Assembly: GCA_030760725.1 (NCBI GenBank)
Contig: JASWHV010000008.1
Span: forward strand, 45,208,057-45,272,056
Length of the DNA: 64,000 nucleotides
Direction: 5' to 3'
Origin: Neostapfia colusana
Taxonomy: Eukaryota > Streptophyta > Magnoliopsida > Poales > Poaceae
In this document: piece by piece, positions 47,187 through 57,837 of the stretch
Numbering within the stretch: position 1 is the stretch's first letter
Layout: every line of letters starts with the position of its first letter
Translations under genes and position numbers: made by a program
Notes under the pieces: model-generated
Database searches by the model: none
What the model saw: only the letters and a program-made list of their open reading frames with translations
Told to the model about the DNA's origin: nothing

Positions 47187-49450
47187 TGTAACACCCCAAA
47201 ATCTGCTAAAGAGGGGAATTTAAAAAATTTTGGACGTATTGCATGTGGTGCAGAAATTCAAATTTAAACTGGAATTCAAATTCAAATCAAAACAGAAAAG
47301 AAAAGGAAAAAGAAAAAGAAAACCTCAGCCGGCCAGTGGGCTGAAACCCGCCAGCCGGCCCACTATTTAGCCCCCTCCCCCCCCCCCCCCCCGCGTCAGC
47401 CCACAACCGCGCGCCCTCTCTTCCTCTCATTGACACGCGGGGCCCGCGTGTCATCTCCTACCTCTGACGCGCGCCAACCGACCGGACTCTTCCCCGCGCC
47501 CGATCGCAACTGAACTCCGGAAACCCGCGCCCCTGGCCCGAATTCTGGTCCCGGACGACTCCAATTCGATCCCAACACACCGCCGCCCCCCCCCCCCCTC
47601 GCCTATATAAACGTCGACATCGCCCTGTTTTCCCCCACGATCGGCTGTTTTTCCTCCCGGTGAGAACGGAAGCTTCGATCACCGTTTTCTTTTGATCCTT
47701 GCTCGGGTTTTCTGATCTAACGCGCCGATCATGTTCCACCGCCTCCGAGGAGTCACGCAGGTGAAGAAAACCCGGTGTTTTGCACCCTAGACGCAGCTCC
47801 GGCGAGCACCGCTGCTATTTCATCTCGGACCTCACCGCCGACCACCTTCCATGGCCTCCGAGCTCAAGAAAAACCCCGAGGTGAGATCCCCGACCTTCCC
47901 TCTACCGTTCCATGCCATGAAATCCAAGTTTTAGGAAGTATAGACGAAAACCTGAAGATCTCCGGCGAGATCGCCGCCCCCCTGCCGCCGCTCGCCTCCG
48001 GGCAGCGCGGGCTGGCTCCGGCCAGGGCGACGTGGCCACTTGAGGGCCGTCTATTTTAAATCGCACGGTAGAATCAAAACCCGCACGTACCGGTTCGGCG
48101 ATCTAATCTGAGCGATCTGTTTTAAATCGGACGGTCCACGTTAGCCCCGTGTTATAAAGGCCAGGATTCTTACGCGCTACCCCCTGGGGATCTCAGAAAA
48201 CACGAGCTAGCCCCGGAAACTTCTGATCTAGCCCCTGGAACTTCAGAAATTCGTGTAAATTCAATTAAAAATCAGTTTTAGCCCCTGGACTTAATAAAAA
48301 TTAGGAAAACCCCTCTGCTATGTGTAGTTAGACCCCTGGAAATTTATGAAATAATAAATTAGACCCTGTAGTAGGGTGGATTTACCTTTTTGACCCTATA
48401 TGATATTAAATTCAGAAATTTGAATATGTGATTAGGATTTAAATTTAAAAGGTGAGGCAAACACATTGTAATTCAAATTTAAACTCTACTAGCACTTGGA
48501 AAACTTTAGAATGAGTTAAAAGTAGATTTTAGGCTGAAATGAATTCTGTCTAAATGATATTCATATTTATTAGTTCTAGAAACATATTTTAGGCTAGGAA
48601 ATAATTCTAAAAACTAGTAAAATAAATTTAATTTGTTCCACATCAGAGAGGAAGTTCAAAGATATATTAATGAACATTTTAGATCAGAACCTATTCTGTT
48701 TAGATGATGTGTCTTACTATTTTCATAATAAAACTCACTTTTAGGCATAGAAAATAAATCTGAAAAATATAGGAAAATAGGTATGTATAATTAGAAAATG
48801 ATAAATGAAGTCTCCAAATCCAAAAACTTCAGTTTAGGATTTGGTAGAAGATTTGAAAACCTAATTGGAGTAGGAAAATACCTTTTATACAAACTTTGTG
48901 GCTAAGAAATGTAATAATTAAATATAAAGAATTTGTTCAAATTGGAACTTCATATATAGTGTGCAAATAGAAATCTGAACATAGAAGTTAGAAATAATAT
49001 ACAAATGTTTAAAGGTGAATGTAGGCCAAAAATCAACACATGTAGAGTAACCACGACACTTAGAAATGTGAATGACTTTCATAGGTATGTATGTGTGGTT
49101 TGTATGAAGTGAAAGTGTGAACTATGTCTTATGGATTGTTGTTTTCTTTTGCTATGTGTATTGGCATGAATAGAACCTGCCCCAGAGCAAGTTCTCCCTT
49201 TCCAAGACCAGGACTTTCCATTCTTAGAGCAGCAGGAAGAAGGCAAGTGTCCTTGACCAGTTTGATCCTATACTAGGATGTGTAGAAAGAATTATTTGCA
49301 TTGTCAATTGAAATATGAAACCCATGCTAGGCAATTTCCCTAGAATTGCATTATTTTGTTTCCTTGTAGCTTGGGTTGGGATTTGTTTTATTATGTCATT
49401 CATTCATATTACTTATGCTTAGCCATGCTTAGAATGGGATAAGTGGGATA
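47187..49450 (+). repeat. Y: LTR-like sequence of a further element, truncated
   Basis: Starts TGTAACACCCCAAAATCTGC inside T4 (possible duplication AACAT at 47182-47186, partner not found). It contains purine-rich and GC-rich parts, two C runs, a clear TATA box, and an AT-rich 48060-49180 section. Near 49190 a segment (GAGCAGCAGGAAGAAGGCAAG) resembles the region before the 19-bp motif of T0. No primer-binding site or coding domain is seen before S begins at 49451. Family not assigned. Confidence 0.55.
47604..47611 (+). promoter_or_regulatory. TATA box of Y
   Basis: TATATAAA in a GC-rich setting (CGCCTATATAAACGTCGAC), with pyrimidine-rich sequence downstream. Good plant core-promoter context. 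Confidence 0.55.
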
Positions 49451-51181
49451 TGTGAAAGTGCATCTAGATAATCCCTGTGGTTTTGGTTGATTGATGACGA
49501 CAATTAAGATGCTAATAAGTTTCTACTGAGTATGAGCACAGGTGTTTATCAAAGAAATGGATATGGAGTCTCTCAAGAAGCAAAAGGAAAAGAAGAAGAC
49601 TTGGAAGAGTTGAAAATAGCATTTTCTGTTAATCTTCACATTTTTAGTTGTGTATAGGGTCTTCTCTTTTAGAGTGCTTAAGAATCACTAGAGAGCTCAA
49701 ACAAAGGATAGAACGTTAGAACCATGAGACGAAGTAGTATAGATATGACAAAAAGGGAAGACCGGAATTGTCCGGACAAATGGCCGGACTAGTCCGTTCC
49801 TACCCGGACTAATCTGTTTTAGACCGGATAAAAAGTCTCTGAGTGAGTTCGGACTTGTCCATCCCAGGCCAGACTAGTCCGGTTATCATGTGAGTCAGAG
49901 CCGTTATGAGACTAAGTCTCAGAGGGCCGGACTAGTCCGCCCAAGAGGCCGGACTAGTCCGCTAAGCGGACTAAGCCGCCGTTGTCCGGAGAAGAAGTCT
50001 CTGAGTGACATCGGACTAGTCTGCTCCTTGGACCGGACTAGTCCGTTTCCTTCAGACTAGTCCGAATTAGGACGGAACAAAGGTTACTGTGTGAGCTCGG
50101 ACTAGTCCGAGGTTGGCTGGACTAGTCCGCAGCTCTAGTTGAGAAAGTTTTTAGACTAAGTCTGGTAAGACCGGACTAGTCCGCCCTTTAGACCGGACTA
50201 GTCCGCCCCTACCAGACTAGTCCATTCTCATACGGAACAAAGGTTCTTGATTGAGATCGGACTAGTCCGCTCTTGGCCGGACTAGTTCGGGGATTCATGA
50301 CCGTTTGAATCCAACGGTCATTAAAACCTTATTTGGTAAGCTGTGACGTGAGTGGTCCCTCAAGATCGTACTAGTCCGGGGTTGGGACCGGACTAGTCCA
50401 GACTTTAGTTGGTAACGTCTAAATGTCGGGATTTCTATAAAAGGAGACCCCCCGGCTGAGAATTGAGATGACACTAACCCAAGCGCTGAAAACTCATTCC
50501 TAGAGCTCTTCTAAGCCTCTTTCCTCACCTTCTAGACCCCTAAGATTGGATCTTAAGGTGTTAGTCGTTTTGTGAGAGGAAAGACGTGGTGACTGACGTT
50601 TGAGCTCTCGGTTTGATTCCTTTGCACTCTGACTGTTATTTTGAATTGATAACAGTTGTACTTTGAATTCTAGAACTACTTGGTTGGTGTAGGGATCCTC
50701 AAAGTGTGACTAGCCTATATGATCATTGTAATTACATTCGATTGATAGTGAGAAAACCCAGGCTTTATCTTGGTGATCGCTCGGTGAGGGAAGGGTTGGA
50801 AAAGACCCGGTCCTTGGTGGACTCCTCAACGAGGACGTAGATTCCTGTGTGGAATCGAACCTCGGGATAAATCGTGTCTCTTGGTCTCTCTACTATTTAA
50901 ATTGCTCACTAGAATTACTGGTCAAGCTTTCATTGTGTTATCTCCCACAAATTGTTCTATTATTTTGCAGTCTAATCATTCTCAACTAATTAGTGATATC
51001 ATTTGACTACCACATATTTTCCGCTCAAACAAACTTAAAAGGAAACCTAAAACACAAATTAGGCTTAGACCAGACTAGTCCGACCTCAGACCGGACTAGT
51101 CCGGCCTGCTCTGGTTTTATCCGCTGTTTATTTGAATTTCAGGTTTTATTAGCCTATTCACCCCCCTCTAGGCAACTTTCA
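49451..51181 (+). repeat. S: 5' LTR of a SIRE/Maximus-type copia element
   Basis: Starts TGTGAAAGTGCATCTAG, a start typical of SIRE/Maximus LTRs, and ends ...GGCAACTTTCA 2 nt before the primer-binding site. Length 1731 bp. It holds an array of GGACTAGTCC palindromes at 49760-50402 and two more at 51066-51110. No 3' copy exists in the window. Confidence 0.88.
49760..50402 (+). repeat. Palindromic CCGGACTAGTCCG array in the S LTR
   Basis: More than a dozen copies of ACTAGTCC, mostly within CCGGACTAGTCCG, plus variants such as ACTTGTCC, ACTAATC and ACTAGTTC. They are spaced irregularly and set within a longer repeat that includes GGAACAAAGGTT followed by GTGAGCTCGG-like sequence. Confidence 0.85.
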
Positions 51182-51183
51182 AT

Positions 51184-51196
51184 TGGTATCAGAGCC
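51184..51196 (+). promoter_or_regulatory. S primer-binding site
   Basis: TGGTATCAGAGCC, the exact copia site complementary to initiator tRNA-Met. Confidence 0.95.
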
Positions 51197-51232
51197 TAAC
51201 TCTCCACAAAAGCTTAACCGCTTGGAGAGGAG

Positions 51233-53347
51233 ATGGGGGACAAGGTCGGTAGCCAAATTGATCTCAACAAGGGAAAAGGAGCAAGCTCGAGCAACTTTGA
51301 AGAACAAGGTTCTAACCCACCTCCCGCAGTTGCTCCTCCACAAGACGTTACAAGCTCAGAAGAAAATGAAGAAGTTCTTCGTCTCATGGCAGTCCTCAAA
51401 AAGAAGAAGGAGGAGGCCAAAAGGAAAAAGAAGGAGAAGTTAGAGAAGAAACTCAAGAGTAGTCAACAAGTCTACTCGCGATATCCTTTTAACTATGAAC
51501 GACTAAATTATCATTCTAGTTATTTATCAATTCCTCTAGGAAAACCACCTCACTTTGATGGAACTAACTATACAATGTGGAAACACAACATGAAGTTGCA
51601 TCTAATTTCCTTGAACCCAAGTCTTTGGCATGTGGTATGTACAGGTATAGATATCCCCGAAGACAAGGATGAACTCACTCTAGAATAACAACAACAAATC
51701 CATCGCAATGCACAAGCAGCAGCTGTGCTCAACTCATCTTTGAGCATTGAAGAATTTAACAAGGTAGATGGGTTGGAGCTCGCCAAAGATATTTGGGACA
51801 CCCTCAAGATCGCACATGAAGGAAACCGATCCGTGAGGGAAGCCAAGATTGAGATGATAGAAGGAGAGCTTGGAAGGTTTGCCATGGGAGAAGGCGAAAC
51901 ACCATAAGAAATGTACAACCGACTCAAAACTCTTATCAACAAGAGTCGGGCGTACGGATGCATGAAATGGAATGACCATGAGGTGGTTAAAAGGATGATA
52001 AGAGCATTTATGCCTCGCAATGTGACCCTATGCACCCTAATCCGGGAAAGTCCAAACTTTCATTTGATGACTCCGGATGAAGTGCTAGGGAAGATCATTA
52101 ACCATGAGATGATGGAGAAGGAAGCCCAACACGTCAATGACTTAGCTAAGATCACTTCATCCAATAAAAAGGGCATTGCTCTCAAGGCCGCATCAAAGTC
52201 AAAGGCAAAAGAAACATAACTCACAAGTGAAGATGAAGAAAGTGATGATGAGAGCACAGACATGGATGACGAAGAAATGGTGTTCTTCATCAAAAGATTC
52301 AAAAGGTTGATGAGGAGAAGGAGAAGCCATCACTATGAGAACAAGAGCAAAGACAAAGGCAAGTCAAGAACAAAGAAGACTTGCTACAACTGTGGAGAAC
52401 ATGGGCATTTCATTGTGAACTGCCCCAATAGCAAGGAAGATGACAAGAGAAAGAAGAAGGATGGGAATCCACAAGACAAGAAATTTTTCACAAAGAAGAA
52501 GACATATGGATAAGCCCACATCGGAGAAGAATGGGACTCAAATGAAGAATCTTCCTGCGAAGATGAAGAAAAAGTGGCAACTGTAGCCATCAAGAGGCCA
52601 ACCATGAAGAAATCACTCTTGCCAAACAAGGGTGATTGGAAGAGCCGAAGTCACACATGCCTCATGGAAAAGGAAGGAAAACGCAAGGTAATGACTAAAC
52701 CTTCTAAGTTACATATTGAAGATGATAGTGACTTTGATAGTAGTAGTGAAAACGAATTCATATTTAGAGGATTAAACAAAAAGGCTATAGCTAAAATGAA
52801 AATGCTATCGGATGAAATATTTAAACAAGAAGAGCTTCTCAATCAACAAGAAGAATTGCTTATCCTTGAAAAGGAAAGAAACCTTGAGATTGAGAAACTT
52901 CTTGAATTTGAGAGAGAAAAGTGTAGAACACTTGAAAGTGAACTTGCCATGAGCAAGGAGACATGCGCTCAGCCTAAAAGTGATAATATAGCCCTTCAAG
53001 ATAAACTTGTAAGTTTAACCAAAGCTCACAAGAATCTTGAAGCACAACTTGACTCACTTAAGTCTAGCGTCCAAATTAATTCATCCTCTAAAGGCTCTCT
53101 CTCAACAAAGATAGAATCCAACACTAAAACTTGCAAATGTGCTAGCACTATCTTAAACTTAAAAAATGAGTTCAAAGAGGCACAAAGCAAGAATACACAC
53201 AAGAGTGGGATCTTTGATAAAGAAAAAATCAATTATGCACGCAGTGCATACACAATCACAAGATCTCCCTTCATCAAGATGGACTTGGATATACTAGGGG
53301 AGGAAAGCAAAATGCTAGAATCCTTAAAAACAATAGCAAATTCGTAG
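51233..53347 (+). pseudogene. S gag with zinc knuckle and coiled coil
   Basis: One frame of 705 codons from MGDKVGSQIDLNKGKG to KTIANS, with stops at 51686, 51905, 52217 and 52511. Parts: Lys-rich region (about 51400-51450), UBN2-like capsid (HFDGTNYTMWKHNMKLHL, AKDIWDTLKIAHEGN, NRLKTLINKSRAY, MIRAFMPRN), an acidic stretch, the CCHC knuckle CYNCGEHGHFIVNC (52381-52422), then a long coiled coil (EEILLNQQEELLILEKE-type, LEFEREKCRTLESELAMS). Size and order match SIRE-type gag. The stops are single-base nonsense changes in an otherwise preserved frame, so damage is recent or light. Confidence 0.88.
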
Positions 53348-53352
53348 CCTTC

Positions 53353-53830
53353 GTGAAAGAAAACTCAAGTCAATACAATAGTAAAAACCTTGCATCTACC
53401 TCACATAAGATTATCAAAAATATAAAATCTATAGTATTTCATGATTTTGATGCATCTTATGTTCTTATGAAAAGCAAGTATGGTAAAGTTTATGCAAAAT
53501 ATGTTGGGCCACTCCACAAGAGTCCAAAAACTTGTGTGTGGGTGCCCAAATGCCTAGTAACTAACCTCAAAGAACCCAACCAAGTTTGGGTACCTAAGAG
53601 CAATGTTTAAATTGTTTTGCAGGCCTACTCCTCCGGTGGCACTAAATGGGTGCTAGATAGTGGATGCACTAACCATATGACCGGAGAGAAGAAAATGTTT
53701 GTTGAGTTTGAAGAAAAAATGATGATCCAAATGAAGGCATCTATTTTGGTGACAACAGCCAAGGAAGGGTACTAGGTATTGGTAAAATCGCAATCTCTTC
53801 TCAACACTTTCTTTCACATGTTCTACACGT
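53353..53830 (+). pseudogene. S pol: protease region
   Basis: First a linker with repeated W-V-P-K (CVWVPKCLVTNL, NQVWVPKSNV) ending at 53610. Then, after a stop and in another frame, the protease motif KWVLDSGCTNHMTGEKKMF with the active-site DSG at 53655-53663. It degrades by about 53780. The frame differs from gag, so a frameshift lies between. Confidence 0.8.
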
Positions 53831-53879
53831 TGAATCATTGGATTATAACCTATTGTCCATATCTCAACTATGTTAGAAA

Positions 53880-54920
53880 GGTTATAATTGCTTGTTTACT
53901 AACGAGGATGTGACCGTCTCTAGAAGAAGTGACAACTCAATTGCCTTTAAGGGTGTGTTAAAAGGAAAGCTTTACTTGGTGGGTTTTTCCACAAGTAAAG
54001 CTCAGCTTGACACATGCTTAATAGCAAAAACCAACATGGGATGGCTGTGGCATAGAAGACTAGCCCATGTTGGAATGAGGAATTTACAAAAACTTCTAAA
54101 GGGGGATCACATCCGTGGACTAAAAGGTGCTGTTTTTGAAAAGGATAGACCATGTAGTGCGTGCCAAGCAGGAAAGCAAATTGGAACAGCTCACCCTGCC
54201 AAGAACATGATGACGACAACAAGACCATTGGAGATGCTTCACATGGACCTCTTCGGCCCTGTCACTTATATAAGCATTGGCGGTAACAAGTATGGTCTTG
54301 TAATTGTTGATGATTATTCTCGATTCACTTGGGTATTTTTCTTGCATGATAAGGGAGAAACTCAAAGAATCCTCAAGAAGTTCTTGAGGAGAGCTCAAAA
54401 CGAGTTTTCTTCAAAAACTAAGAAGATTAGAAGTGACAACGGTGCTGAATTCAAGAACACTCAAGTAGAAGAATTTTTGGATGAAGAAGGCATCAAACAT
54501 GAGTTTTCAGCCTCTTATACTCCCGAACAAAATGGGGTAGCTGAAAGGAAGAACCGGACACTCATAGAGATGGCAAGAACCATGCTCGACGAATACAAGA
54601 CCTCGGATCAATTTTGGGCGGAGGCAATCAACACCACTTGTCATGCTACAAACCGCCTCTACCTTCATCGACTCTTAAAGAAAACCTCATACGAGCTCCT
54701 AACCGGTAACAAACCCAATATCTCCTACTTTCGAGTCTTTGGAAGCAAATGCTATATTCTTAACAAGAAGCCTAGGATTTCAAAATTTGCTTCGAAATCC
54801 GATGAAGGTTTCCTACTTGGTTATGACTCAAACACCTACGCTTATCGTGTCTTCAACAAAACCTCCGGGTGCGTTGAAATTGCACATGACATGGTGTTTG
54901 ATGAAACTAATGGCTCCTAA
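53880..54920 (+). pseudogene. S pol: GAG-pre-integrase and integrase
   Basis: About 340 residues open from 53892. Pre-integrase zinc region (WLWHRRLAHVGMRNLQKLL, CSACQAGKQIGTAHP), catalytic core (LHMDLFGPV, KIRSDNGAEFKN, YTPEQNGVAERKNRTLIE) with the expected Asp, Asp, Glu, then the C-terminal domain (FRVFGSKCYILNKK, FLLGYDSNTYAYRV). A TAA at 54918-54920 interrupts NGS-stop-VEQVD, where the frame otherwise continues without break into RT. The integrase part itself looks complete. Confidence 0.92.
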
Positions 54921-56855
54921 GTGGAGCAAGTTGATCAAAGTGTATTAGATGAAGAAGAGGCACCAAGTGAAGCACTAAGAAGAATGTGGCTTGGAGAAAT
55001 GCGTCCCCAAGAAAACGTAGAACAAGATGCTACAAGCTCATCAAAAATGTCACCTCTCACTCAAGATCAAAACCAAGCACCCCAAGATCAAGAGGGCCAG
55101 TTTGAGGAAGAAGAAAATCAAAACCATGGTGTTGATCAAGGGGGAGAAGACGATGAAGATGAAGAAAACCACTCAAGAAATCAAGTGCCTCACCCAAGGG
55201 TTCATCAAAGCATTCAACGAGATCATCCCGTTGATAACATCCTTGGAGATATCACAAAAGGGGTAACAACACGTTCTCGTATAGCTAACTTTTGTGCACA
55301 TTACTCTTTTGTGTCGTCCTTGGAACCATTTAGGGTGGAAGATGCACTCAAGGACCCGGATTGGGTAGTAGCCATGCAAGAAGAATTAAACAACTTTACA
55401 AGAAATCAAGTATGGGAGCTAGTGAAAAGACCAAACGCAAACGTGGTAGGCACCAAGTGGGTGTTCCGCAACAAACAAGATGAACACGGAGTGGTGACAA
55501 GAAACAAGGCCAGACTTGTAGCAAAGGGATATGCTCAAGTCGAAGGTTTGGATTTCGATGAAACTTTTGTTCCTGTAGCTAGGCTTGAATCTATTCGTAT
55601 TCTATTAGCCTATGCTACTCATCATGATTTTAGACTATATCAAATGGATGTGAAAAGTGCCTTTCTAAACGGTCCAATCAAGGAGGAGGTGTACGTGGAG
55701 CAACCTCCCGGCTTTGACGACCGAGAATATCATGATCATGTGTTTAAATTGCATAAAGCTCTCTATTGCCTTAAACAAGCTCCTAGAGCTTGGTATGAAT
55801 GTCTTAGAGACTTTCTTATTGATAACGGCTTTAAGATAGGCAAAGCAGATTATACACTGTTCACAAAGAATGTAGACAACGATCTTTTTGTATGCCAAAT
55901 ATATGTCGATGACATTATATTTGGTTCTACTAACACATTCTTTTGCAATGAGTTTAGCAAGATAATGACAGATAGGTTTGAGATGTCCATGATGGGAGAG
56001 TTGAAGTTCTTCCTCGGATTTCAAGTCAAGCAACTCAAGGAAGGCACGTTCATTAGTCAAACCAAGTGCGCACAAGACATATTCAAGAAGTTCGACATGG
56101 ACAAAGCAAAACCTATCAAGACACCAATGGCAACAAATGGGCACCTTGACCTCAATGAGGATGGACCAAGCGTGGATCAAAAGGTATATCGCTCCATGAT
56201 TGGCTCATTACTTTATCTTTGCGCATCTAGACCCGATATCATGCTTAGTGTATGTTTATGTGCAAGATTTCAAGCATCACCTAAAGAATGCCATTTAACA
56301 GCCGTTAAAAGGATGCTAAGATATCTAGTTCACACACCCAACCTAGGATTATGGTATCCAAAGGGGTCTAAGTTTAATCTCATCGGATACTCCGATGCGG
56401 ATTACGCCGGATGTAAAATAGATAGAAAAAGCACCTCAGGAACTTGTCAATTTTTGGGTAGGTCCCTAGTATCATGGTCATCCAAGAAACAAAATTCCAT
56501 TGCTCTCTCCACAGCAGAGGCGGAGTATGTCGCAGCCGAAAGTTGCTGTGCTCCACTTCTTTGGATGCGACAAACTTTAAGGGATTATGGACACAATATG
56601 AACAACATTCCACTCCTTTGTGACAATGAGAGTGCTATTAAGATAGCCCACAATCCCGTTGAGCACTCTAGAACCAAACAGATAGACATTCGGCATCACT
56701 TTTTAAGAGATCACTCTATAAAGGGGGACATAGCTATCTCACACGTAAGAACTGAAAAACAGCTAGCCGATATCTTTACCAAACCACTAGATGAAAAACG
56801 ATTTTGTGAACTTCGAAATGTGCTGAATATATTAGATTCTAGGAATGTAAGTTGA
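54921..56855 (+). pseudogene. S pol: reverse transcriptase and RNase H
   Basis: 644 sense codons in the same frame as integrase, so this is the second half of one polyprotein, not a separate gene; its first codon is GTG and there is no good Met start. An acidic, Gln-rich linker covers about residues 1-130. RT follows (DWVVAMQEELNNFTRNQVWE, FRLYQMDVKSAFLNGPIKEE, LYCLKQAPRAWYE, catalytic IYVDDIIFGST). RNase H follows (GYSDADYAGCKIDRKSTSGT, SSKKQNSIALSTAEAEYVAA, CDNESAIKIAHNPVEHSR, DIRHHFLRDH). All catalytic residues I can place are present. It is the best-preserved coding stretch in the window. Confidence 0.93.
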
Positions 56856-57300
56856 AAAAAAATGTGCAAATAGAAGTTCTCAAAAATTCTTTTACAACCT
56901 TCAAAAGTGTGCATGATTGTGGAAACTTGTACCTCCTCTATTTTCATCTCATATTATTTTTGGCTATATTGTTATCACATAAATATGTGTTTGATATATA
57001 TATATATATATATGTGGACCATATAGCAGGTACAAGTAAATCCACCAAGGCAAAATTCTGATATATAAGAATTTTTAGACTTTAAAAAGCCGGACTAGTC
57101 CGACCTAGAGGCCGGACAAGTCCGGGCATTCTAAAAGAAGTCCGAGGAGCAGCGGACAAGTCCACAACGGACTAGTCCGCCCAGCACACGGATAAGTCCG
57201 GACTAGAGACTAGTCCGGACCTAGTCCGACAGACCGGACTAGTACGGACTGAGGACCGGACTAGTCCGGCCCGTGGAGACTTAACCTCCAAGGGTCGGGC
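56856..57300 (+). repeat. S: pol-to-ORF3 spacer with (TA)n and GGACTAGTCC palindromes
   Basis: AT-rich start with a (TA)n run at about 56994-57012. Then 57085-57262 is filled with CCGGACTAGTCC-type palindromes and the variant GGACAAGTCC, the same family as in the LTR. Confidence 0.8.
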
Positions 57301-57837
57301 TGACCCCTTCCCTCTCCCTCATTCACCTCCACTCCACCTCTCTCCTCCAAAACTCGCCCCCATTGGCGATTTTGGAGTTCTCCCTCAAATCCCTCGAAGG
57401 CATCCTCGATTCAAGGCTTTTGGAGTGCGGGGAACTCTTCTCCGACCATCTCCGCTCCTTCGAACCACGGATTTCATCACATTCCTTCACTCCAAGGTAC
57501 TTTTTATCCTAGCCTTGATTTTTCACAAAAATCCTATTCCTAGAACATATCTTGGGTACCTTAGGGCCTCTCTGAGTTTCCTAGGCCATATTATTTCAAA
57601 CCCCCGTAGTATTGCACCTACTTTGACGAATTGATAAGCAAATCACATTAGTTAGGGTTTAAAACTGTAAAGTCCGGACTAGTCCGGACTCCAACCGGGC
57701 AAGTCCGGACGGAGCAGACTAGTCCGGCTCCTGCCCGGACAAGTCCGGATGATACAGTCTTAACCTATAACTTTGGGTTTGTAAACCAATTCAAACGCAA
57801 TACTCCATCAACTAAAAACTTCTTTTCTCACCAGATC
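57301..57837 (+). other. S: leader of ORF3 with candidate intron
   Basis: Pyrimidine-rich stretch (57301-57496) like a plant 5' UTR. A donor-like CCAAG|GTACTT has GT at 57497-57498. More palindromes lie at 57672-57757, and an acceptor CTTTTCTCACCAG ends at 57834, 3 nt before the ORF3 ATG. This would be a 338-bp intron; its use is inference. Confidence 0.5.

Noticed and set aside
49760..50402. CRISPR-like array
   Set aside because: Repeats are short palindromes with uneven spacing inside a plant retrotransposon LTR, and there are no cas genes.
51184..51196. tRNA-Met gene
   Set aside because: Only the 13-nt primer-binding complement is present, not a tRNA fold.
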